In this document: positions 36,251-41,694 of the stretch, piece by piece | Layout: the number at the start of each line of letters is the position of its first letter | How positions within the stretch are numbered: position 1 is the stretch's first letter | The notes under the pieces: generated by a model | The model's input: the letters and a program-made list of their open reading frames with translations, nothing else | Told to the model about the DNA's origin: nothing | The model's database searches: none | Position numbers and translations under genes: made by a program | From: a virus | Virus record (IMG/VR): IMGVR_UViG_3300028883_000019 | Span: 1 to 41,694 of that record | Direction: 5' to 3' (one strand) | Length of the DNA stretch: 41,694 bases

Positions 36251-36671
36251 CCCACCACGCTCCGGCGTCAAATCCCGCGCACTCGTGCGACGCCACCGTG
36301 TCCACCTTGAGCAGATGGATCAGGTTCTCCAGGGCGCTGATCTGCATGGGGGTGTACCTGCCGTCTCCGGAGCCGACGAGCAGGATGGCGACGCTGGTGG
36401 TGTCGGTCACGGCGTCCCCGCTGTGAAACCCAGCCTGCTCCACGGGGCGGGCCTCCTGAATCTTGCCGTCCCACTCGGGGTCGTAGGCGTTCCCTCCGCT
36501 GACGGCGTTGCCGTTGCAGAGCACAAAGTGGACGCCGAGCCCATTGCGCCCCACGCAGTGGTGCGGGACATCCAGCAGGTCGTCCACCGTGCCCCAGTCG
36601 CGCCCGGATGCGTGAACCAGCACCGAGCGGATGTCGCGCGTGGCGACTCCGGAGGGGTTCTTTGCGGCCAT
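36240..36671 (-). CDS. T7-lysozyme-like amidase fold, possibly degenerate
   Basis: From ATG 36671 (AGGAGG upstream) the 143-residue protein follows the T7 lysozyme/amidase-2 pattern: SVLVHASGRD (H20, compare VHCS), GVHFVLCNGNAVSGG, AGFHSG, TSVAILLVGSG, YTPMQISALENLIHLL and ASHECAGFDAGAWW. At the second zinc site the usual A-H-H-E...C reads A-S-H-E-C with the intervening loop missing. The Tyr of GYHF is Val. It may therefore be inactive or use H129/C131 instead. Its place among virion genes suggests a virion-associated protein rather than the lysis enzyme. Confidence 0.65.
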   Translation of the reverse strand: MAAKNPSGVATRDIRSVLVHASGRDWGTVDDLLDVPHHCVGRNGLGVHFVLCNGNAVSGGNAYDPEWDGKIQEARPVEQAGFHSGDAVTDTTSVAILLVGSGDGRYTPMQISALENLIHLLKVDTVASHECAGFDAGAWWDGD

Positions 36672-36678
36672 GGGCCTC

Positions 36679-37074
36679 CTATGCAAGCAGGTAGGCTTGC
36701 ACCGAATAGGTCAGCGTCGTGCCGCCGGTATGCGTGGACACAGCCCTGATCTGCGGCGGCAGCACGTCGCTGACGCTGACGTTGGCGGTCTCGCCGATGC
36801 CTGGGTAGACGTGCAGGGCGGTGTGCCCCACGGCAGCGATGGCGCCAGTGACCGCGCCTGGGATGTCATACCACGCCTCCGCCGTCTCGTCGTAGCCTTG
36901 CAGCTGGACAGCGATAGACACGGTGTCCGGGTCGAGGGTCACGTCCACAAAGACGATGGCGCCCCTGCGGCCCTTCATTTCCACGGCATCCCCGTTGTGC
37001 GGAGACGCCGCAGTGGTGCGGGCGGCGCTGTCCAGCAGTGAGACGTGCCTTTGGGGTGGGAGTGTGCGGTCCAT
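36679..37074 (-). CDS. Small beta-sandwich virion protein
   Basis: The 131-residue protein has a pattern seen in phage minor structural proteins: GAIVFVDVTLDPDTVSIAVQ, an AWYDIPG turn, ALHVYPGIGE, VSDVLPPQIRAVSTH and a final TLTYSVQAYLL. These suggest one beta-sandwich domain. It is encoded right after the 1190-residue internal virion protein and before the amidase-like gene. Exact role unknown. Confidence 0.6.
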   Translation of the reverse strand: MDRTLPPQRHVSLLDSAARTTAASPHNGDAVEMKGRRGAIVFVDVTLDPDTVSIAVQLQGYDETAEAWYDIPGAVTGAIAAVGHTALHVYPGIGETANVSVSDVLPPQIRAVSTHTGGTTLTYSVQAYLLA

Positions 37075-37083
37075 CGTGGCCTC

Positions 37084-40000
37084 CTATCGCTGTGCGGCCT
37101 GTTGATGCTTCTCCAACACCTCGCGCTGGTGTTGATCGACGAGGGCTTTCAGTTCCGGGAAATCCTCCAGCAGTTGATTCCGGGCCAGGACGCGGTGCTT
37201 GGCGATGATGCCCTGGATCATGTCCACCTTACCACCTTCCGGGCCGTCTGTGGCGGATGCGTACACGCCGCTCAGCGGGTGCGCGCCCTCGACCAGCGCG
37301 TTCAACTCATCGAACGCGCCCAGGCCCGTCACGAGGTCCTTGGTGCTGTTGCCGGAAAGCTCGACGTAGCGGTCGTAGACCCAGGGGTGGTTCTCCAGGT
37401 TGATGACCGCGCCGTTGAACGAGACCTTGCGATTCGGCTTGCCCGGGTAGTATTCGAGCCGCTGCATCTCCTTGTCGATAGAGTTCGGGTTCTCGCGGGT
37501 GGAGTAGATCGGCGACATCACGTCGTACATCCACCCGATCCCGGAGCGGTACTCGATCTCGCGGCCCCAAAAGTCGCGGACGTTCGGCAGGCCCTTGCCC
37601 CACCCTGGCGTCTTGGACTGCACCGCCTCCAGCATCCCATTGACCTCTTTCAGGTAGGGATCGCTGGCGCGCGCGACCTGGGCCACCCCGGATGGAACGA
37701 GTGATCCGGCCAGCTTCTCGACGTAGTTGGTGCCGTACCGCTCAGGATCCTGCACCGCCTCGACGACGTTGGCGAGGCCCTGCATGTAGGTCTTGTTGAT
37801 GAAGATTTCCCCAAAGGACAGCGCGGCTGCCGACATCACCTCGTCGATTTCAGTGGGGTCCTCGGTTTCCCGCAGCGACCACATGGCGAACTCGCCGATG
37901 TTGGCGCCGAGCGCCAGTATCTCGCCAACCCCGCCCACGCGGGAATACTGGTAGTAGCGGTCTCCGACCTTGATGGACCACGGCTGAATCCCTTGGCGCC
38001 GCATCCCGTCGCGGCTCCTGGCGTCCGGCGCCCCACCCCCAGTCAGGTGGCCGCTGTACACCATATCCATCGCTGTCAGCATGGCCGCCGTGCCGAGCGC
38101 CATCTTGGTACGGGCCAGTTGCCCTCGGGCGCCCTCGGCGGCCAGATCGGCGCGGATGTTCTTGGAGAGCAGACCCAGCGGCGTGCGCTCCCCAAAGCTG
38201 TACTTGAGGATGTTGGTGGGCGTGCGGATGAACGGGAACACGATCCGCCCGCCGGTAACGAGATTGGCCCAGCGGGTGAACGCCTGTCCGGCTTCGCCGA
38301 GAGGCCGTGTGAACGTCTGGTACAGGGCGTTGTCCACCGCCGCCATGCGTATTTCCTTGGGCGGGTTGGCGACCAATTCGGCCACCCGGCGCTTGAGCGC
38401 GGCCCCCTCTAGGCCCTGCCCGGCGGCGCTGCGAAACGCCTGAGCGTGGAGTTCCATCCGGTAGCCCATCGTCTTGAAGAACTGATCCTCGACATTCAGG
38501 GCTAGGCCCGGCGTGCGGGCCGCCGTCCCCGTTGCGTCCGCCGCGTTACCGAGCCAGTTCTTGGGGTCGCGCATCGTTCCCGTGCGCAGACCGAAGTTCT
38601 CGCCAGTGATCGCCTTCTGCACCGGCGTATCCAGCTTGGTCATGTCCATGCCCGGCGGGCGCAGGCTCACCCCGTCATCGAGCACCGGCAGGCCGCGCAC
38701 CTTGCGGGCCTTCATGCGCAGGTCCTTGGCGAGCATCCGCCAGTTGTCTTTCAGGCCCTCCATCACGCCAATCATCTGGTGCATGGCCTCGCCCACCATC
38801 ACTCCGTCCGTCTCCCCCAGCGCGCGGGCCACACGCCCGGCCGCCGCTCGCTCGGCGATGGAGTTGGCGATGACGATGGAGTTGGACCCCATATTGACGG
38901 CGTGCGTCAGCGGGTTGGACAGCAGGCCGTTGATCCACGCCTCCAGGAATGCGTCGTACACCTTCGCCCCGGCACCACGCTCCGCCAGCTTGCCAAGGGC
39001 CGCGTCGTCCAGCAGGCCAGCAGCATCCGCCGCGGCAATGCGCTGTGCGAACTTGCGGGACAGCACGTCGCCCCCGTGGGCGTCCATGATGGCCGACAGC
39101 GCGCGGGCCTGCTCCTCACCGGCGCCGACGGGAATCTTCCATGACTGGAGAGCGCGGGCCGTCTCAGTGCGGGCGGCGATGACCTCTTTCTGGATGGCAT
39201 GGTGCGTCGCCATCATCTTGCGGAAGTTGAACTGGTCCACCATCCCCGCGTTTGGGTCAGCGGCCTTGGCGGCCAGTTCCCGCACCTTGGCGCCGGAGGA
39301 CACCCATAGCTTGCGGGCGGCCACGGCCCATTCCGCGCTCTTGGGCTCTCCCGCGTTGCGTTGGAGCAGGTCGCCCACGTCCATGCCCATCGCGTCGGCG
39401 AGTTCCTTGGTAGCGGCGTTGGTCTGCACGCCTCGCCGGGCCTCGTCGATGCCCGACTTATGTAGGTCGGCGGTGGTCTGGAGCACCGCCTTGATGTCCT
39501 CGTCCGTGTCGATGCGCGCCCAGTTGATGAACACGCCGCGCCCGCCGTCCGCTTCGATCAGTGAGCCAGCAGGCAGCGCCTCGGCTAAGTCCGCCTCCTC
39601 GCTGATAAGCCGGGCCTTCTCCGCGTCGGTGAGAGGCACCCCGCCCGCCTCCTGCTCGGCCTTCTTGAGCTTGCGGGCCACGGTGGCGACGCGGCGCCCC
39701 TTGGCGCCCCCAGTGGACAGAGCCCGCATCTCATCCGTGACCTCCACCGCCTCCATCAACGGCTTGCCGCGCGCCCCCAGGTCGTCGAATGCCTCCGCCT
39801 TGAGGGGGGCGGTGCCGTGGATGTCATCGATGGCCGCCGTCACCCCGCGCGCCGCCCGCGAGGCCCGCAGCACGCGCAGGCCGCGCATGAAGCCCTCGAC
39901 CATCATGCCGGGAACGGCGCCCTGGACCACGTTCTTGATGCGCCCCACGACCTCGGGGTCCTCCTTCTTGTGGGCCAGGAACTCCGTGATGTCGTTGCGA

Positions 40001-40656
40001 AGCACCGGGAACGACTGCACCAATTCGGCGATGTTCTCCTCGGAGGGAGCGAACGCCGTGCCGTCGGAGATGGCCCCGGAGATCATCGAAGCCGTCCAGG
40101 TGCCCACCCCGACGGCTTTCATGGCCTTGGCCGGGCCGGCCATGCCGGTCGTGAACTGCGTGATCTTGCGGCCCATCATGCCGAGCGTGGTGGTGGGGTC
40201 CTCCACTTCCGGCAGCGCGTCCGAGGCCGCCTCCTTCACGTCTCCGGAATCGACCTTCCCGGATGTCTTGGCCTCGGTCATCCGAGCCCCGCCCGGCAGC
40301 ACGGCAGCGGCGAGCATCCCGGTCACCTCGCCATCCGCCGCCGCGTCCGTCACCCACTCATAGTAGGAGGCCAGCGAGTTCAACTGCTCCTGCGTGGCGT
40401 CGCGGATGCCGCCGATGATGGACTTGACCGGCAGTTCCCGCATGAACGTGAACGCCTCCTCCGCCGTGGGCACGGGCACCCCGTGCAGCATGGACATACC
40501 ACCGAGCTTGCGAGAGTCCTCGCCCGTGGTGGCGGGTCGGCCCGGACCGGTTGGTGCACCTCCTGCCGCTGTGCGGTGGAACTGCTGCTCCGTCTCCGCC
40601 TGCTGGCGCTGCCGGGCCTGCTCGATCAGGTCGGCGTACATGGAATCAGCGGCCAC
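37084..40656 (-). CDS. Large internal virion protein (gp16-like), 1190 residues
   Basis: The protein is long, Ala-rich and mostly helical, with an N-terminus of charged helices (MYADLIEQARQRQQAETEQQ) and several amphipathic stretches. The C-terminal third contains PWSIKVGDRYYQYSRVGGVGEILALGANIGEF and DFWGREIEYRSGIGWMYDVMSPIYSTRENPN, which resemble the C-terminal module of large polyvalent internal proteins of podoviruses (LPD38-like). No lysozyme motif was found, unlike T7 gp16. By position (after gp14- and gp15-like genes) it should be ejected to form the DNA channel. It starts 10 nt inside the end of the gp15-like gene. Confidence 0.8.
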   Translation of the reverse strand: MAADSMYADLIEQARQRQQAETEQQFHRTAAGGAPTGPGRPATTGEDSRKLGGMSMLHGVPVPTAEEAFTFMRELPVKSIIGGIRDATQEQLNSLASYYEWVTDAAADGEVTGMLAAAVLPGGARMTEAKTSGKVDSGDVKEAASDALPEVEDPTTTLGMMGRKITQFTTGMAGPAKAMKAVGVGTWTASMISGAISDGTAFAPSEENIAELVQSFPVLRNDITEFLAHKKEDPEVVGRIKNVVQGAVPGMMVEGFMRGLRVLRASRAARGVTAAIDDIHGTAPLKAEAFDDLGARGKPLMEAVEVTDEMRALSTGGAKGRRVATVARKLKKAEQEAGGVPLTDAEKARLISEEADLAEALPAGSLIEADGGRGVFINWARIDTDEDIKAVLQTTADLHKSGIDEARRGVQTNAATKELADAMGMDVGDLLQRNAGEPKSAEWAVAARKLWVSSGAKVRELAAKAADPNAGMVDQFNFRKMMATHHAIQKEVIAARTETARALQSWKIPVGAGEEQARALSAIMDAHGGDVLSRKFAQRIAAADAAGLLDDAALGKLAERGAGAKVYDAFLEAWINGLLSNPLTHAVNMGSNSIVIANSIAERAAAGRVARALGETDGVMVGEAMHQMIGVMEGLKDNWRMLAKDLRMKARKVRGLPVLDDGVSLRPPGMDMTKLDTPVQKAITGENFGLRTGTMRDPKNWLGNAADATGTAARTPGLALNVEDQFFKTMGYRMELHAQAFRSAAGQGLEGAALKRRVAELVANPPKEIRMAAVDNALYQTFTRPLGEAGQAFTRWANLVTGGRIVFPFIRTPTNILKYSFGERTPLGLLSKNIRADLAAEGARGQLARTKMALGTAAMLTAMDMVYSGHLTGGGAPDARSRDGMRRQGIQPWSIKVGDRYYQYSRVGGVGEILALGANIGEFAMWSLRETEDPTEIDEVMSAAALSFGEIFINKTYMQGLANVVEAVQDPERYGTNYVEKLAGSLVPSGVAQVARASDPYLKEVNGMLEAVQSKTPGWGKGLPNVRDFWGREIEYRSGIGWMYDVMSPIYSTRENPNSIDKEMQRLEYYPGKPNRKVSFNGAVINLENHPWVYDRYVELSGNSTKDLVTGLGAFDELNALVEGAHPLSGVYASATDGPEGGKVDMIQGIIAKHRVLARNQLLEDFPELKALVDQHQREVLEKHQQAAQR

Positions 40657-41694
40657 GCTTCACCTCCCTGAGCCTGGCGTCACGCGCCTGGACAGCCGTT
40701 TGCAGCCGTGTGAGCAGGTCCATCTGGCTCCGGAACTCCTCATCGCTGATGGCGTTGGCATCGTACTGCCCTTTCACCTCAGCGATCCGCTTGTCCACGT
40801 CGGCCTGGACGACCTTGGACGACACTGGGAGGCCGACCTGCGGGGCCAGGATAACCAGTTGCTCGCTCAGGTCCACCAAGGCGTACTTCTCCACCGTGTT
40901 GCGCGAGAACTCGTCCACCTCGGCCTGGGTGGCTGCCGGGTGCTGCGCGGCCCAATGCTCGTACTCGTTGAGGGCTTCGGCCATCAGGCGCACGTTGATG
41001 ACCTTGGCGCCAGGGATGGCGCTCACGTCCAGGGAGCGGCGCACATAATCGAATCCGGCGGCGATGGGGCTCTTGAGGCCATTGGACTTGAGGAGTTCCT
41101 GGTTCTTGCTCAGGTAACTGGAGGCGGTGGCGCCGGAAATGCGCCGCGCGGCGTGGGCGTGCAGAATCTCCTGCCGGACTGCCGTGCGGTCGGCCCCCGG
41201 CGCGTAGATCGACGCCAGCAGTTGCGCGGTGGCCGCCGGGTCATCCTGTACCGTGGTGCCGTCGGATTCAGCCAATTTCACCAGTTCCTTGAAATCGGTC
41301 TTGGACAGGCTCTCCCGGTTGGCGCGCACCTGCTCCATGGTCAGCGTGCCCTCGGCGTACTTGTCCCACAGGTCCATCGCAGCCTCGTCCTCGCGGGATT
41401 TGAGCGCGGCTTTTTCACGCTTCTCCGCGGAACCGAGACCGTTGAGCGCCCCGACGATCAGGGAGCGGCGCTGGTCCCCGTCCATGTCCTTGAAGTACGC
41501 CGGCTGGCCGTCCTCGGAGGCCGTCAGCATGGCGAGAGCCTGCACCGGCTGTGCCGTGACCAGCACGGAAGCGCGGTTGTAGGCCACCTCCTGGGCGAAG
41601 CGCGCCTTCTCCTTGAGAGCGTCCTCCTCGTGGATGAACCCGGCCGCGGCGCTTGCATCTAGGTCTGCGCCGTACTGGGCGATCTCCTCCTCCA
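40646..41694 (-). CDS. Internal virion protein, gp15-like (C-terminal part, continues from the left end)
   Basis: The frame is open to the right edge and joins 1..629 through the identical end overlap (codon 204 is at 41585-41587). The C-terminal 313 residues begin VAYNRASVLVTAQPVQALAM. They are Ala/Leu/Gln-rich helices with EVDEFSRNTVEKYALVDLSEQLVI and ending TRLQTAVQARDARLREVKRG. No catalytic motif is seen. The full 516-residue protein precedes the gp16-like gene, overlapping it by 11 nt. Confidence 0.75.
   Translation of the reverse strand, partial: EEEIAQYGADLDASAAAGFIHEEDALKEKARFAQEVAYNRASVLVTAQPVQALAMLTASEDGQPAYFKDMDGDQRRSLIVGALNGLGSAEKREKAALKSREDEAAMDLWDKYAEGTLTMEQVRANRESLSKTDFKELVKLAESDGTTVQDDPAATAQLLASIYAPGADRTAVRQEILHAHAARRISGATASSYLSKNQELLKSNGLKSPIAAGFDYVRRSLDVSAIPGAKVINVRLMAEALNEYEHWAAQHPAATQAEVDEFSRNTVEKYALVDLSEQLVILAPQVGLPVSSKVVQADVDKRIAEVKGQYDANAISDEEFRSQMDLLTRLQTAVQARDARLREVKRGR
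41568..41694. repeat. Right copy of the 127-bp contig-end overlap
   Basis: Identical to bases 1-127. Removing it gives a closed circle of 41,567 bp and an uninterrupted internal-virion-protein gene. Confidence 0.95.

Noticed and set aside
38513-40363. Plus-strand open frame of 616 codons opposite the large internal virion protein
   Set aside because: Ser/Ala/Pro/Arg-rich antisense shadow of a coherent 1190-residue protein; no ribosome site or recognised motif.
1-41694. End overlap considered as a biological direct terminal repeat
   Set aside because: Its length equals a common assembler k-mer (127) and it lies inside a gene; T7-like terminal repeats normally sit in non-coding DNA.
1-41694. 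Search for integrase, DNA polymerase, single-subunit RNA polymerase and tRNA genes
   Set aside because: None was recognised in any frame by eye; absence is stated with the caution that no profile search was run.

Overview
The window is the complete genome of a GC-rich tailed phage of the podovirus type, captured as a circular contig. The last 127 bases (41568-41694) repeat the first 127 exactly, so the unique genome is 41,567 bp and the cut point falls inside one internal-virion-protein gene. The virion module is podoviral: a head-tail connector portal, T7 gp11- and gp12-like tail tubular proteins, and gp14/gp15/gp16-like internal virion proteins. A Bbp19-like small protein next to the portal points to the broad group that includes Bordetella phage BPP-1. 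Sigma-70-type promoter boxes, an M15 endolysin and a CsrA homologue fit a high-GC proteobacterial host; the host itself is inferred. No RNA polymerase, DNA polymerase, integrase or tRNA was recognised.

Layout. The minus strand from about 19.93 kb down to 1, continuing through the circle junction from 41.57 kb down to 33.57 kb, looks like one long late unit. A near-consensus promoter (19956-19983) precedes about twenty small genes, several with members in many phages (ATPGPW, DUF551). These include the small terminase subunit and a secreted SLT-like lysozyme. Then come the large terminase, portal, scaffold, a YkgJ-like Cys-cluster protein, an FN3 protein, the major capsid protein, two paralogous head proteins, the two tail tubular proteins and the internal virion proteins. 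The unit ends with a T7-lysozyme-like protein, a putative receptor-binding protein, an M15 endolysin and a run of small membrane proteins that overlap by ATGA. Both tail tubular proteins carry large inserted domains: a six-repeat beta-propeller in the gp12-like protein and a jelly-roll in the gp11-like protein.

Replication and control. A primase-helicase (zinc finger, TOPRIM, VapE-type ATPase; minus strand, 20460-22490) sits directly upstream of a 533-bp non-coding region. That region and the 3' end of the primase gene hold nine perfect copies of the 9-mer TGTCACCAC/GTGGTGACA, a good candidate iteron origin. From 22.87 kb rightward lies an array of eleven very small plus-strand genes, ten of them preceded by a repeated leader (CTCTA, 2-5 nt, then a GGGAG-like box 18-23 nt before ATG). 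Hairpins lie in most of the gaps between them. A minus-strand block (26.04-28.41 kb) encodes a VRR-NUC nuclease, an SF2 helicase and a small HTH regulator. Divergent from it, the plus strand (28.50-33.57 kb) encodes two small proteins, CsrA, a RecB/Cas4-type nuclease, a RecT annealase with an SSB-like acidic tail, and a Rad50-like ATPase.

How it may work together. The two plus-strand operons start at control regions sharing an 18/19-bp identical element over a TTGACA box, so the HTH protein may control both. The first two small-gene leaders contain TACAGGGA, the core of the CsrA RNA-binding consensus, so the phage CsrA could act on the small-gene array. That link is inference but directly testable, and it is the most unusual signal in the window.
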